Below, piece after piece: positions 25,483 through 33,947 of a DNA stretch of 33,947 bases. The position numbers were made by a program, and so were the translations under genes. Under the pieces are notes generated by a model. It made no database searches and was not told the origin of the DNA. It saw only the letters and a program-made list of their open reading frames with translations. The stretch comes from Planctomycetota bacterium (GTDB lineage: Bacteria > Planctomycetota > Phycisphaerae > Phycisphaerales > UBA1924). The DNA lies in the NCBI GenBank assembly GCA_963204725.1, contig CAUJHH010000013.1, positions 1 to 33,947 of the forward strand, written 5' to 3'. Every line of letters starts with the position of its first letter. Within the stretch, counting starts at the first letter, position 1.

Positions 25483-26170
25483 GGCGCGAACCCTCCAAGT
25501 CGGTTGCGGTAAGGAACGAAAGGCGACTCTCTCCGAGCGATGCACGCTGGCCACGCACGGACATGAGCAGACGATGGCCCGCCTGCACCTGAGAACAGAG
25601 CAGGGCGTGGGCGATTGCGAGATGGCCGACCGATGTCGCCGGATCCGGCGCTCGCGGCGCGGAGAGCCCGCGGGCGCGGCGCGGACGGGGCTCCACATCG
25701 ATGCGCTCCATGGGTAACAGGCGACCCGGAGCGGACGGCTCGTGATACTCGGCAACGAACATGCCCCCCGGTCCGAGGCGGACCAGCGCAGGCTCGCTGT
25801 CGAGCGTGTGATGGCGAGGCGAACCGGACGAAGAAGCGATTGCGTGGAAGAGAGCCATGGCACCATCCCTGTGCGTGCTCACCGGTCGAGTCGGTCTTCG
25901 ACAGACTCCCCGGCTTCGGGCCCGCACAGAATCCTCGCTCGAGCGACGATGCGCCGGAGCGTGTGCGAGCGCGAACGATGCGAACGGAGCAGCGGTTCCA
26001 CCGCAAACGAGCGGGCGAACAGTGATCGAGTGGAACAGAATCGCCTTGTCCCACGGCTCCGACAAACACGATCCGATGCGCGTCGCATCGTTCCGTCGTC
26101 TGTCGAAAGCCCGGTGTGTGCGCGGCGTTTGTCATGCTCGCACCCGAACAACCATCACCCTTTCCATCGA

Positions 26171-26215
26171 CCGAACCTGTGATCCATCACGATCTATTTA
26201 AGACTCAGGGTTCGG
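26171..26215. repeat. Nested palindromes in the lexA upstream region
   Basis: CCGAACC (26171-26177) and GGTTCGG (26209-26215) are exact inverted repeats 31 bases apart. Between them lies a second palindrome, GTGAT-CC-ATCAC (26179-26190), and AT-rich DNA. It lies just downstream of the minus-strand promoter, so it would be transcribed into the leader, or it could bind a protein. Confidence 0.5.
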
Positions 26216-26217
26216 AC

Positions 26218-26230
26218 GTTGGTATCCAAC
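26218..26230. promoter_or_regulatory. Palindromic operator candidate GTTGG-N3-CCAAC
   Basis: GTTGGTATCCAAC is a perfect 5+5 palindrome with a 3-base centre. It covers the expected transcription start of the minus-strand promoter (-10 at 26232-26237), where a repressor would block RNA polymerase. LexA autoregulation would fit, but the LexA box of this lineage is not known to me. Confidence 0.4.
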
Positions 26231-26231
26231 T

Positions 26232-26259
26232 ATTATCCATACGATTCGGTGGTTGTCAA
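26232..26259 (-). promoter_or_regulatory. Near-consensus sigma70 promoter pointing towards lexA
   Basis: On the minus strand, TTGACA (26259-26254, perfect -35) and GATAAT (26237-26232, 5 of 6 for -10) are separated by 16 bases. It is the strongest promoter visible in the window. Transcription would start near 26225 and run left through the unresolved stretch to lexA, 740 bases away. Confidence 0.6.
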
Positions 26260-26334
26260 GTGTGCACAGAAAGTTTGACGCCGGCCATTCACGGCTGGCG
26301 CACGGGGCGCGTGCGGTTGGTGATAAGCCCTGAA

Positions 26335-29184
26335 TTATGGGACTGCGTCGATTTTGACGCCTGAGTTCAGGCGACCTCCGGTGCCGGTGTCGATCACGCT
26401 GATGATGATCCGCTCGCCGCGGAGTTGGCGAAGCGCACCTGGAAAGACAAAGCGCCGAACCACCGAACCGCCAGGGGGAACCGCATTGACAGCGGACCGC
26501 TGGCGCGGGAATCCGGCGGCGAACGCCGCGACCTCGAGCGTGAGCGGCTCGGTCCCTGTATTGGCAATGAGCACGTCCGCGACAACGTCCGGCCCAGAGG
26601 GGCCGGGCGATGGCGAGGCGCTGACATCGGCACGGACTCCGGGTAGCCCGAGTTCGGCGTACGCGGCCATGCGGATCCAGCCGTACGGGCGATCGGCGGT
26701 GACCTGTGCGTCGAGGACGAACTCCTTTGGCCCGGCTTCTTCGACGGCCGAAGGGACAACGGAGATCGGGATGCGCCCTTCTTCACCCGGCGCGATCTGG
26801 AGCGTGCCCGACCGGGGCGTGACCGACCATGTGCGGTCGCGTCGTCCCTGGCTGTCGGATCCGGGTTTCGTGATGAAGTAGCGGATGTCGATCGGTGTGC
26901 CGAAGGGATTGCGGATCACAAGCGTGCGATCGTGTGACTCGTGAATAGCCGGAATGAACGGGGGCTCGATACGGAAGGTCGCCCCGAGTGCGACGATCCG
27001 CTCGTCCACTCCCTCAATGAAGGTCGGCACCGGCGTGAGCGCGATCCGATGCGTGCTGATCTGGCTGTCATCTGGGGCCGACCCGTCGGCCAACACGCTC
27101 CGATTGCCGAACGCGTCGCTCACGGTGACTTCGTCTGGGCCGAGATAGAGCGAGAGTGAGGCCCCCGGGTCTCTTCCGTCGGACCAGGCGACGATCGCAC
27201 CGGATCGAGAGCGCCCCGCTTCGGTTGAGGGGCCGAGGAGCACGGCGCGCACCCCGGGCTGCGTCGGCAGCACCATGATCACGCGTCGATCGATGAGATG
27301 GCTCGCGAGCGCCCCCATCGCCACAAGCGACGGCGCGGGCGCGAGCACCGGATCGGTCGAATCGGTGATCGACCATGGATCAACGAGCGCGACGCGGAGC
27401 CGGATGCCGGCCTCGTCGAGCGCACCCACGCGGCTCCAGGCCTCCACGCATGTCTTGGTGAGGTCCGCAACCGAAGCGACCCTCCCGAAGAGGCGAGCGT
27501 CCGCGACACGAGGGAGGATTGTGAGCTCGATCGGATCGTTCGAGCGCCGGGCCCCGGGCCCGATCGATGAGGCGATCGAGTCGATCCAGGGACCGATGCC
27601 TTCGGGGCTGATTCCCTCGGGCACACTGACGAAAAGGCCGTCGGGTGCGAACGCGCCGAGTTCCTCAGGGATCTGCAGCGAGCCGTCCCAGGGGACCGAC
27701 AGGATCGGCCCCGGAACGAGCTGTCCGATCACCTCATCGGCTCGGGCGAGCTGGGTTGCCAGTTCCGGGCCGCTCGTCATCGGGCCAACGCTCGGGCTGC
27801 CGAAGAACCAGCGTTGGACGGACTGGCCGTACTGATCGACCAGCGGCCCGAGATACGGTTCCGCGGCCGCCCCCTGCTCCGCGATGAGCCGGAGGGTGTC
27901 GCGCGGATCGAGCTGCGTCTTGTACGCCAGATCGTTCGGGATGCGGGGGAGTGCGAGGCCGACCTGCACTCTTGATTCGAGCAATTCGTCGATGCTGCGT
28001 TCGATCCTTGCGAGGCCCTCGGGGATCGAGACCGCCTCGATCGTGGAGTCCCACGCCGGAACGACGGCCGCGCCCGCGCCCGACGCGATGATGAGAGGCG
28101 GGTACTGGTCGAGCAACGACTGGTCCATCTCGTCGGCCAGAACCACGAAGCGGTTCGTATCGTCGCTCGGCCCCGAGATTGGTTCCAGCCAACCGATCGG
28201 GAGCGTGGCGGATCCGATGTACATCCCGTCGGCGAAGAGCTCCATTTTCGCCTCGAACCAGCCGCGGCGTGTGAGTTTCGGCACCCATCGCAGTCCGCCC
28301 GGACCGCGGTCGGGGTTGAGCACGATGCTGTCGATGAGCGTGCCCCCGAGGTCACGCACCGAGAGCCGGGCGACGAGTGATTGACCTGTCAGGTCTCGGA
28401 GGTGGGCGCGGAGCGCGGGGGGAGACTTGGTTCTCACGATGGCGGGTGCATCGGCGTCGTTCTTTGTCGCCGATTCAATCTTGAGCTCCACGCGGGGCAA
28501 CTGGGTCACGCGGACGTCGTCGAACCACGCGGCGGCATCGAAGTCCTCCGGCCAGACCTTGAAGTCCGGCAGGGTTGGCTTCTCCCACTCGCGGGGCTGG
28601 AGCATCTCAAGGTCTATCTGGAGGAACGCTGCGGCCTCGGTCGTTCCACGCACTTGCAGGAGTTGGGGCTGCCAGGAACCCTCCGTGCGGACCGGCGTGG
28701 TCGAACGATCGGTGCCGGCGATCGGTTTGCCGGTGGCATCGAGGAAGCGAGCGGTGATGCGGGCATGGGCGTGCATGCCCCCGAATGTCCGGACTGTGGC
28801 TCCGATCATGTAGTCCGCGCCCGGCAGGACAGGGATGACACCCGGCTCCAGGCGGAGACGCGCCGAGCCGCCCGAGATCGGAACGCGGACGCTCCCTTCG
28901 CCCTGGTGGGAGATGGCGTAGTCGAGTTCCGCAGCGTTCCAGGGGGGAAACCCGGGACGAGACTGGCCCGTTGGATCGGTCTGGGAACGGAACCAGTTCT
29001 GTGGAACCGGGAGCGGATTGGTCTGTCGCTCTTCGAAATCGAAAACACGGACAACGCGCCCGGCGAGCGCGGGCCGGCCGGGTGAGCCATCCCCCGGCTC
29101 TTCAACGCCGGATCCATGCGCGACGGCCACGCCCGCCACCAGGGCGAGCAGAGCGGGCGCGAGACCGAGCGCAGAGCGGGGCAT
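26335..29184 (-). CDS. Large exported protein with jelly-roll-like N-terminal domain
   Basis: A 949-residue secreted protein, function unknown. The signal peptide ([20 protein letters not shown]) is followed by a region (about 45-228) that looks like a carbohydrate-binding jelly roll, with [39 protein letters not shown] and AAWFDDVRV. The middle has [18 protein letters not shown] and [18 protein letters not shown], perhaps a barrel domain. The C-terminus holds two immunoglobulin-like stretches ([38 protein letters not shown]). The frame is open to 29355, but ATG 29184 with AAGG just before it gives the signal peptide. It is divergent from the deiodinase-like gene. No terminator is evident before the lexA region. 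Confidence 0.85.
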   Translation of the reverse strand: MPRSALGLAPALLALVAGVAVAHGSGVEEPGDGSPGRPALAGRVVRVFDFEERQTNPLPVPQNWFRSQTDPTGQSRPGFPPWNAAELDYAISHQGEGSVRVPISGGSARLRLEPGVIPVLPGADYMIGATVRTFGGMHAHARITARFLDATGKPIAGTDRSTTPVRTEGSWQPQLLQVRGTTEAAAFLQIDLEMLQPREWEKPTLPDFKVWPEDFDAAAWFDDVRVTQLPRVELKIESATKNDADAPAIVRTKSPPALRAHLRDLTGQSLVARLSVRDLGGTLIDSIVLNPDRGPGGLRWVPKLTRRGWFEAKMELFADGMYIGSATLPIGWLEPISGPSDDTNRFVVLADEMDQSLLDQYPPLIIASGAGAAVVPAWDSTIEAVSIPEGLARIERSIDELLESRVQVGLALPRIPNDLAYKTQLDPRDTLRLIAEQGAAAEPYLGPLVDQYGQSVQRWFFGSPSVGPMTSGPELATQLARADEVIGQLVPGPILSVPWDGSLQIPEELGAFAPDGLFVSVPEGISPEGIGPWIDSIASSIGPGARRSNDPIELTILPRVADARLFGRVASVADLTKTCVEAWSRVGALDEAGIRLRVALVDPWSITDSTDPVLAPAPSLVAMGALASHLIDRRVIMVLPTQPGVRAVLLGPSTEAGRSRSGAIVAWSDGRDPGASLSLYLGPDEVTVSDAFGNRSVLADGSAPDDSQISTHRIALTPVPTFIEGVDERIVALGATFRIEPPFIPAIHESHDRTLVIRNPFGTPIDIRYFITKPGSDSQGRRDRTWSVTPRSGTLQIAPGEEGRIPISVVPSAVEEAGPKEFVLDAQVTADRPYGWIRMAAYAELGLPGVRADVSASPSPGPSGPDVVADVLIANTGTEPLTLEVAAFAAGFPRQRSAVNAVPPGGSVVRRFVFPGALRQLRGERIIISVIDTGTGGRLNSGVKIDAVP

Positions 29185-29284
29185 CGCACCTTGTATCGGT
29201 CGGGCGAGCCGCCGGTGTGCATCGGCGCGACCCGGGATTGGTACGCTCGTCGTTCCAATGGCCTCCAGCGAGGGTTCAAGCGCG

Positions 29285-29941
29285 ATGCCACTCCCCCCGA
29301 AGCATGTGAAACTCCAGCGATTCGACCCCGGTGAACGGCCGGAAACGGTCGCCAAGAGGTTCTATGAGACCATGAACTCCAGACGGACCGTCCGGATGTT
29401 CAGCGATCGTCCGGTGAGTGTGGAGACCATCGAGTGGGTGGTGCGGGCGGCGGGGACGGCGCCGTCGGGCGCAAACAAGCAACCGTGGCGCTTTGTTGCG
29501 GTCTCCGATCCCGCGCTCAAGAAGCAGATCAGGGAGGGCGCGGAGCAGGAGGAGCGGGAGTTCTACGGGCGCATCGCGCCACCGGAATGGCTCGCGGACC
29601 TCGCCCCATTCGGGACCGATGACGACAAGGCGTTCCTCGAGACCGTGCCCTGGCTCATCGTGGCTTTCAAGATGATGAAGACCGACGAGGGGGGTCAGGT
29701 CTATTACGTGAACGAGAGCGTCGGGATCGCCATCGGGATGCTGCTCGCGGCGGCGCACCACGCCGGGCTCGCGACGCTCACGCACACACCAAGCCCGATG
29801 AAGTTCCTCGGCCAGATTCTGGGGAGGCCCGAGCACGAGCGCCCGTATCTCTTGATCCCAATCGGCTATCCGTCGGAGGATTGCGTGGTGCCGGCTATCA
29901 CGCGCAAGCCGCTCGATGAGATCCTCGTCGTCCGCTCGTAG
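29285..29941 (+). CDS. Flavin reductase of the iodotyrosine deiodinase type (nitroreductase superfamily)
   Basis: FMN enzyme of 218 residues. The flavin-binding start [20 protein letters not shown] (31-50), [11 protein letters not shown] (58-68) and the end [20 protein letters not shown] match iodotyrosine deiodinase closely. In that family a lid of Glu, Tyr and Lys (E157, Y161 and K182 in the human enzyme, from memory) grips the amino-acid part of the substrate. Hand alignment puts E90, Y94 and K115 in those places, with the same spacing between Tyr and the conserved Trp. Deiodination or dehalogenation of halotyrosines is therefore more likely than generic nitroreduction (inference). I chose ATG 29285; an in-frame ATG at 29258 is also possible. 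It is a single gene between divergent and convergent neighbours. Confidence 0.85.
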   Translation: MPLPPKHVKLQRFDPGERPETVAKRFYETMNSRRTVRMFSDRPVSVETIEWVVRAAGTAPSGANKQPWRFVAVSDPALKKQIREGAEQEEREFYGRIAPPEWLADLAPFGTDDDKAFLETVPWLIVAFKMMKTDEGGQVYYVNESVGIAIGMLLAAAHHAGLATLTHTPSPMKFLGQILGRPEHERPYLLIPIGYPSEDCVVPAITRKPLDEILVVRS

Positions 29942-29961
29942 ATCGGCTCCTGGCCCGATGC

Positions 29962-32061
29962 CTAGTAGTACACCTTCCGGTTGTAGACGTACCACTCAAA
30001 CATGAGCACAGAGAGGGCGGCGAGCAGGAGCCAGGGCCAGAGCCGCCGATCCAGGATCTTCCCTTCCTGCTCCGCGAGCACGGTCCGCGATGCGAGCACG
30101 AGTTTCGGCAGCGCACGAACATCGGATTCGGCCGGATCGGTCATGTTCGCGGCGTATGTCCGGAGGGGGCGTGTGGCACCGGGATCGGTCGCGGCGCCGG
30201 ACCACTTCACCTGATAAAGCCCGGCCTTGCGGATCGGGCCGAAGGTCACCCTGTTGTCGGGCGCGAGCACCAGCGCCGTCTCTCGCAGGTCGGGCTCGAT
30301 GAGGATCGGGTCGGTGACGCCGATCGGGAGCCCGTCGGCGAGCACGCCACCCGGCTTGAGCATGCGCTGTGTCGAGGGATCGGAGCCGTCAGCACCGAGG
30401 TATGTGACGGCGGATGCGCTGAAGACGACGAACGAGACATCGAATGGCCAGGTCGTCTGCGCGATGTCGAATGTGACGACGATGGCACGCGCCTCGGGGG
30501 TGATGACCTCCGTGATCGCGGGGCCAGTCGACATGGTCGCGAGCACCGCGACGGGGTTCCCCTCGGGGATGCTGATCCGCCGTGACTGAGCGATGACCGC
30601 ATTGTCCAGCACGAGGCCTCGCATCACCGGGTGCTCACGAGCCCAGTCGACAAAGAGCGCCGACTCGCCAACGCCCCCGTCGACCATGCCGAGCGTGCCC
30701 CCCGGCACCGCGTTGAAGACCAGCCACCTGCCCGGCGGCAGCGTCTCTCCCGGCGCGACCCTTGGCAGCCATGAATCGAGGATGACGACGTCGAACTCGC
30801 GTGTGCGGCGCTGGTCGAGCTCGGTCTGGAACTGCTCGGGAGTGAAGGTGACGAGTCTTGCGAGGGGAAGGCCGCCGAGCGCGGTCTGGATGAAGAGATT
30901 GCCGCGTGTGACGATCGCGACGGAGAGTCGCTTGGCGGGGGGCACGATGATCGAGGCGCGGTCGTCGACACGGAGCACATCGGCCTGCGGGTCGTCCTCT
31001 CCACCCGTGCGCAGCCGCGCCGTGATGATCGCGCCCTCGGGCTGATTGAACGCGAAGACGACGCCGCCGGTCGCCGCGGGCGCTCGTTCCGGCGCGGGGC
31101 CCGCCTGCGCGGCCTCTTCAGTGAGCTCAGGGAGCGGCGCGACGGCGGGAAGTGTCACGGACTTGACGCCCGCGACGAGGCCATCGACGCTCAACTCCAC
31201 GTCGAATGCACGCTCGCGATCGTCGGTGGACTGGATCGAGATGTAGACGGTCAGGTGGGTCGGATTCTCGAAGTCGCGCTCCGCCCGGATGCTGGTGATG
31301 CCGATATTGGCCGTGACGTCCTTGCCGACGACGTGGTAGGTCACCTCGTTCTCAACGCCGGGGAGGACGCGCGAGGCATCGGGGATCGAACCGTCGGACC
31401 AGAGGTGCATGCTCACGGGCTCGCCGCTCGACAACCCTTCAACGGCCTTCCCTTCAACGATGCGGCGCGGCGCGTGGGCCTGGGCCAGACGCATCGCCTC
31501 ATCGAGTGAAGAGCCGCCGTCGGTCGCGCCGATCGATTCAACGGCGCGGCGGAGCGCGCCCTTGTCCGACGTGAAGTTCGCAACGACCTCGGCCGTGGTG
31601 TCGAAGGCGATCACCATCGCCTCATCCGCGACATTGGGCTGGAACGCGTTGGATTCGCGGAGCGAGTCGATCAGGTCGATCGCTTCCTTCTTCGCGGCCT
31701 CCAGACGCTGCACCGGGCGGGGCGCACCCGAGGGCGATGGCGCGTCAAGAGCCTGCATGCTCGCCGAGCGATCCAGCATGATGATGTGACGCTGGCCCTT
31801 CGTCGTCGCGCCCTTGAACTGCGGCTGCGCAACCGCGAACAGTGCCGCGCCGAGCACGATCAACTGCAGGAACAGCAGCAGGTTCTTGCGCAGCCGCTGG
31901 AACGGCGCATTCGCCTGCAGGTCCTGGATCGCCTTCTTCCACAGCAGCGTCGTGGAGACCTCGACGTCACGCCGCCGGAGCTTCAGGAAGTAGAGGATGA
32001 GGAGGGTGGGGACCGCGACAGCCGCGGCAATCGCGCCGACCCATGGGGTGAGCCATGTCAT
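29962..32061 (-). CDS. BatA-like von Willebrand factor A membrane protein
   Basis: A 699-residue inner-membrane protein with the BatA N-terminal domain: two spans (about 7-26 and 58-78) enclosing LKLRRRDVEVSTTLLWKKAI and LQANAPFQRLRKNLLLFLQL. A vWA domain follows with MIDAS motif DRSAS (97-101), then a large extracytoplasmic part. A last span sits near 672-692 (LWPWLLLAALSVLMFEWYVY). In bacteroidetes and planctomycetes, such proteins work with MoxR AAA+ ATPases and DUF58 proteins, and a DUF58 gene lies just upstream. The start overlaps the stop of the preceding lipoprotein gene (ATGA). The stop lies 20 bases from the convergent deiodinase-like gene, with no strong terminator between. Confidence 0.92.
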   Translation of the reverse strand: MTWLTPWVGAIAAAVAVPTLLILYFLKLRRRDVEVSTTLLWKKAIQDLQANAPFQRLRKNLLLFLQLIVLGAALFAVAQPQFKGATTKGQRHIIMLDRSASMQALDAPSPSGAPRPVQRLEAAKKEAIDLIDSLRESNAFQPNVADEAMVIAFDTTAEVVANFTSDKGALRRAVESIGATDGGSSLDEAMRLAQAHAPRRIVEGKAVEGLSSGEPVSMHLWSDGSIPDASRVLPGVENEVTYHVVGKDVTANIGITSIRAERDFENPTHLTVYISIQSTDDRERAFDVELSVDGLVAGVKSVTLPAVAPLPELTEEAAQAGPAPERAPAATGGVVFAFNQPEGAIITARLRTGGEDDPQADVLRVDDRASIIVPPAKRLSVAIVTRGNLFIQTALGGLPLARLVTFTPEQFQTELDQRRTREFDVVILDSWLPRVAPGETLPPGRWLVFNAVPGGTLGMVDGGVGESALFVDWAREHPVMRGLVLDNAVIAQSRRISIPEGNPVAVLATMSTGPAITEVITPEARAIVVTFDIAQTTWPFDVSFVVFSASAVTYLGADGSDPSTQRMLKPGGVLADGLPIGVTDPILIEPDLRETALVLAPDNRVTFGPIRKAGLYQVKWSGAATDPGATRPLRTYAANMTDPAESDVRALPKLVLASRTVLAEQEGKILDRRLWPWLLLAALSVLMFEWYVYNRKVYY

Positions 32062-32609
32062 GGGACGGGCTCCGAGGTGAGGGGGATCAGCCGAGGCGGC
32101 TCCTCAATGTTATTTCCCATTGGCTGTGCTTCGAACCGCACGAGGTCTGACAGCCGTCCTTTCTCATCGAAGATCAGCGAAACACACTCACCAGACTTGA
32201 ACTTCATGGCATAGACAATCACGCCTGGCTCCTTGAGCCGAATGGTCAATGCGGCCCGCGAGACGATGTCGCGATTGTTAAACGCCCCCCATGGAGTAGC
32301 GCGAACTGGGAATCCCTTATTCGCGCCGGGCGTCCATTCGAACACCGCGAGTTCGCTTTCGCTTCTTTGTCGCTCCATTAGGACCGTACCCACCCATGGG
32401 CCATCGGGAGACTGAACCCACATCTTCTTGAGGCCAGCCGCCGCTTTCATTTCTGTCATGCCGTACTGCAGTCTCTTGGAGAACACTTCGGACAGCCGCT
32501 CATCAGACATTTCGCGATTGACCGATGCCCAGTTGGCTTGGATGCATCCTCCAGGCAACGCGCTGAGAAGCACACATGCCAGTAGAGTTGCCGCTCGCTG
32601 AGTTCTCAT
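32058..32609 (-). CDS. Lipoprotein gene of lower GC, nested between vWA genes
   Basis: A 183-residue lipoprotein with signal MRTQRAATLLACVLLSALPG and a lipobox (LPGGC, Cys 22). The mature part (VFSKRLQYGMTEMKAAAGLK) has a faint likeness to SmpA/OmlA-type outer-membrane lipoproteins. Family assignment is not safe. Base composition is visibly less GC-rich than both neighbours, with A/T-ending codons and stretches such as AATGTTATTTCCC near 32107. Yet both ends overlap the neighbours by ATGA. A recent but precise insertion, or weak codon selection on a lineage-specific gene, could explain this. Confidence 0.85.
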   Translation of the reverse strand: MRTQRAATLLACVLLSALPGGCIQANWASVNREMSDERLSEVFSKRLQYGMTEMKAAAGLKKMWVQSPDGPWVGTVLMERQRSESELAVFEWTPGANKGFPVRATPWGAFNNRDIVSRAALTIRLKEPGVIVYAMKFKSGECVSLIFDEKGRLSDLVRFEAQPMGNNIEEPPRLIPLTSEPVP

Positions 32610-33538
32610 CGCAGCAGCCCCCTCGTCTGGAGATAGTCGAGGATGAGCGACTCAACCGCCAGATCACTCTGCACGGTGATCGCCGTGATCTCGCGCCGGG
32701 CGCAGAAGAGGCGGAACTGGTCGCAGTACGCCGCGAGGTTCTGCTTGTACTTCTTGATGAGCGGGGCGGAGATCGTGACCTCGGCCATGTCGCCATCCTC
32801 AACATCCTTCAGGCGAAGGTCGCCCGCGATGGTCGGATCGACTTCCTGCGGACTGAGCACCTGGATCGCGAAGACGTCGTAGCCGCGCCCGACCAGCAGA
32901 CGCAGCCCCGTCTCATACCCCTCCTTCATGAAAAAGTCGGAGAGGACGACCATGACGCCCCTGCCGCGCCGGGTGAGCGAGATGCGCTTGGCGGCCTCGC
33001 CGAAGCTGGTCGAGCCCTCGGGCGTCAGCCCGCACAAGAACGAGCCCATCTCCAGTGCGCGGCGTTTCCCACGGAGATCGCGGATGGTTCCCGAGATCCC
33101 TCCTTCGGAGCCAGGGCCCCCGCCGATCGCGGTCGCCGCGACGCGGTTGTAGTTCACGAGCCCGAGATACGACAGGGCCATCGCGGCCTTCTGCATATAG
33201 ATGAACTTGTTGGGCTCGCCGCAGTCGCCGGAGGCCGAGGTGTCGATCACGATGTGGAGCGAAAGGTCCTCCTCCTCCATGAACAGCTTGAGGAAGAGCC
33301 GGTCGAGGCGTCCGAAGATGTTCCAGTCGATGTGACGGAGGTCGTCGCCGGAGACATACGGGCGATGATCAGCAAACTCGACCGATTCGCCCCGCCGCTT
33401 GGAGCGGCGCTCGCCCTTCATCCGCCCGACAAAGATCTTCTTCGAGGCCAGATCGAGTTGCGTGATGCGCGAGGCGAGGCGACCGTCGAGCAGGTCGTCG
33501 ATCGAGGCCGGACGGGTGATGGTGGGTGTTCTGAGCAT
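32606..33538 (-). CDS. DUF58 protein with vWA-like fold
   Basis: A 310-residue soluble protein of the DUF58 family, which is encoded with MoxR ATPases and BatA-type membrane proteins. The defining stretch VEFADHRPYVSGDDLRHIDW (53-72), with FGRLDRLFLKLFMEEED after it, is intact. A vWA metal-site motif, DTSAS, stands at 99-103, and VMVVLSDFFMKEGY is in the later core. The role is unknown but presumed to be chaperone-like assembly work with MoxR (inference). The stop overlaps the lipoprotein start (ATGA). No good ribosome site is visible before the ATG, where a hairpin (33551-33584) lies. Confidence 0.93.
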   Translation of the reverse strand: MLRTPTITRPASIDDLLDGRLASRITQLDLASKKIFVGRMKGERRSKRRGESVEFADHRPYVSGDDLRHIDWNIFGRLDRLFLKLFMEEEDLSLHIVIDTSASGDCGEPNKFIYMQKAAMALSYLGLVNYNRVAATAIGGGPGSEGGISGTIRDLRGKRRALEMGSFLCGLTPEGSTSFGEAAKRISLTRRGRGVMVVLSDFFMKEGYETGLRLLVGRGYDVFAIQVLSPQEVDPTIAGDLRLKDVEDGDMAEVTISAPLIKKYKQNLAAYCDQFRLFCARREITAITVQSDLAVESLILDYLQTRGLLR

Positions 33539-33550
33539 GGTTCAGACATT

Positions 33551-33584
33551 GAACGCGGAGGACGCGTTCACAAGCTCCGCGTTC
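33551..33584. repeat. Mutually exclusive inverted repeats before DUF58
   Basis: GAACGCGGAG (33551-33560) pairs perfectly with CTCCGCGTTC (33575-33584) across 14 bases. Its first 7 bases can instead pair with CGCGTTC (33563-33569) across 5 bases. The two structures compete. They lie between the partial gene's stop and the DUF58 start, inside a presumed operon. Confidence 0.55.
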
Positions 33585-33586
33585 TC

Positions 33587-33946
33587 TTACCGCTTCCGCG
33601 TGAGAATCTCCTTCGCCCCCCACGCATTGGCATCCGCCGCGGCCTTCTTGAGCAGCCCGCGCATCGTCTCCGGGTCGGTCGCCGTTACCGTCCCCGCGCC
33701 GCTCGCGAGGGGGGCGGCGACGATCGCGCTGCTCCCCTGCTGCTGGCCGGTCAGCCACGCCGCGTTCAGCGGCTGGTGCTCCATGGTGTCGCCGCTGACC
33801 TTTACAAGGCCGTAATGGTACACGGGCGAGGCGTCGTCGCTCATGCGCGCGGGATCGCTCATCGGGATCTCGATGATCGAGCGACCGCCGACACTGACGA
33901 GCACGCCGGTGTGCTCGTCACCCTCGGGGCCCTTGATGCGCAGCCC
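33587..33946 (-). CDS. C-terminal part of an unknown protein (runs off the right edge)
   Basis: Incomplete at its 5' end. The frame is open to the edge and reads GLRIKGPEGDEHTGVLVSVG, then GRSIIEIPMSDPARMS, and ends in AAADANAWGAKEILTRKR with stop TAA at 33587-33589. The visible part has no recognised motif. It lies 48 bases upstream of DUF58 in the same direction. Planctomycete loci of this kind often place a MoxR ATPase further upstream, but these residues do not look like the end of one. Confidence 0.6.
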   Translation of the reverse strand, partial: GLRIKGPEGDEHTGVLVSVGGRSIIEIPMSDPARMSDDASPVYHYGLVKVSGDTMEHQPLNAAWLTGQQQGSSAIVAAPLASGAGTVTATDPETMRGLLKKAAADANAWGAKEILTRKR

Positions 33947-33947
33947 G

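Larger units (their letters stand above)
25483..26334. other. Unresolved 850-base stretch upstream of lexA
   Basis: No gene here is convincing. On the minus strand a frame with ATG at 25858 (MALFHAIASSSGSPRHHTLD) has GC-rich third positions and a normal-looking composition up to the lexA start, but its stop (25280) is 200 bases inside lexA. Another minus frame (26135 to 25479) ends in an ATGA overlap with lexA, the junction style of this genome, but it is rich in Cys, Arg and Ser like a shadow. The stretch may be a long lexA leader or a decayed gene. The right end (26171-26260) is AT-rich and holds a promoter and palindromes. Confidence 0.4.

Noticed and set aside
25483..25866. N-terminal extension of the lexA frame
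   Set aside because: LexA homology begins exactly at the ATG at 25482, which has a good ribosome site; the extension is Arg/Ser/Cys-rich.
29942..29961. ATCGG/CCGAT hairpin as a terminator between convergent genes
   Set aside because: The stem is only 5 bp and no T-run follows on either strand.

Overview
The window is about 34 kb of high-GC bacterial DNA, densely coding on both strands. The gene set points to Planctomycetota, probably a Phycisphaerae-like lineage. The pointers are a BatA/DUF58 von Willebrand locus, a very large DUF4175-like membrane coiled-coil protein, an alpha/alpha-toroid (QW-repeat) secreted protein, many secreted or lipoprotein 'hypotheticals', and a complete meso-DAP peptidoglycan ligase set. 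This placement is inferred from gene content and style, because no rRNA is present.

Layout, left to right. (1) 0.1-1.2 kb holds an unknown protein whose C-terminal third runs through palindromic and dispersed repeats. (2) 1.3-4.3 kb is ftsK, followed by a clear hairpin. (3) 4.5-11.3 kb is a tight plus-strand operon: DUF4175-like protein, small exported protein, QW-repeat protein, unknown protein. Every junction is an ATGA overlap. The second gene carries an in-frame TAG although its frame continues for 92 more codons to the expected ATGA junction. (4) 11.3-17.0 kb, minus strand, reads queA-murE-murF-mraY, a fragment of the division/cell-wall cluster, with tandem TGTGGGAAAG repeats ahead of murE. 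(5) 17.1-20.9 kb holds a small unknown gene, a SpoIID-type lipoprotein (minus), then a lipoprotein and dprA (plus). (6) 20.9-24.8 kb holds a methyltransferase (minus), then an exported protein, an ECF sigma factor, a small membrane protein and ispD (plus). (7) 24.9-29.2 kb, minus strand, holds lexA, an unresolved 850-base stretch with a near-consensus promoter and palindromes, and a 949-residue exported protein. (8) 29.3-29.9 kb is a flavoprotein that keeps the substrate-lid residues of iodotyrosine deiodinase. (9) 30.0-33.9 kb, minus strand, holds a partial gene, DUF58, a lower-GC lipoprotein gene and a BatA-like vWA protein.

Functionally the window joins envelope construction (MurE, MurF, MraY, SpoIID, FtsK), isoprenoid supply (IspD, feeding undecaprenyl phosphate), DNA uptake and damage response (DprA, LexA), and two membrane/periplasm systems of unknown role (the DUF4175 operon and the BatA-DUF58 operon). 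I saw no tRNA, rRNA, CRISPR array, transposase or prophage gene. The best leads are the amber-interrupted gene, the deiodinase-like enzyme, the repeats before murE and the lexA upstream region.
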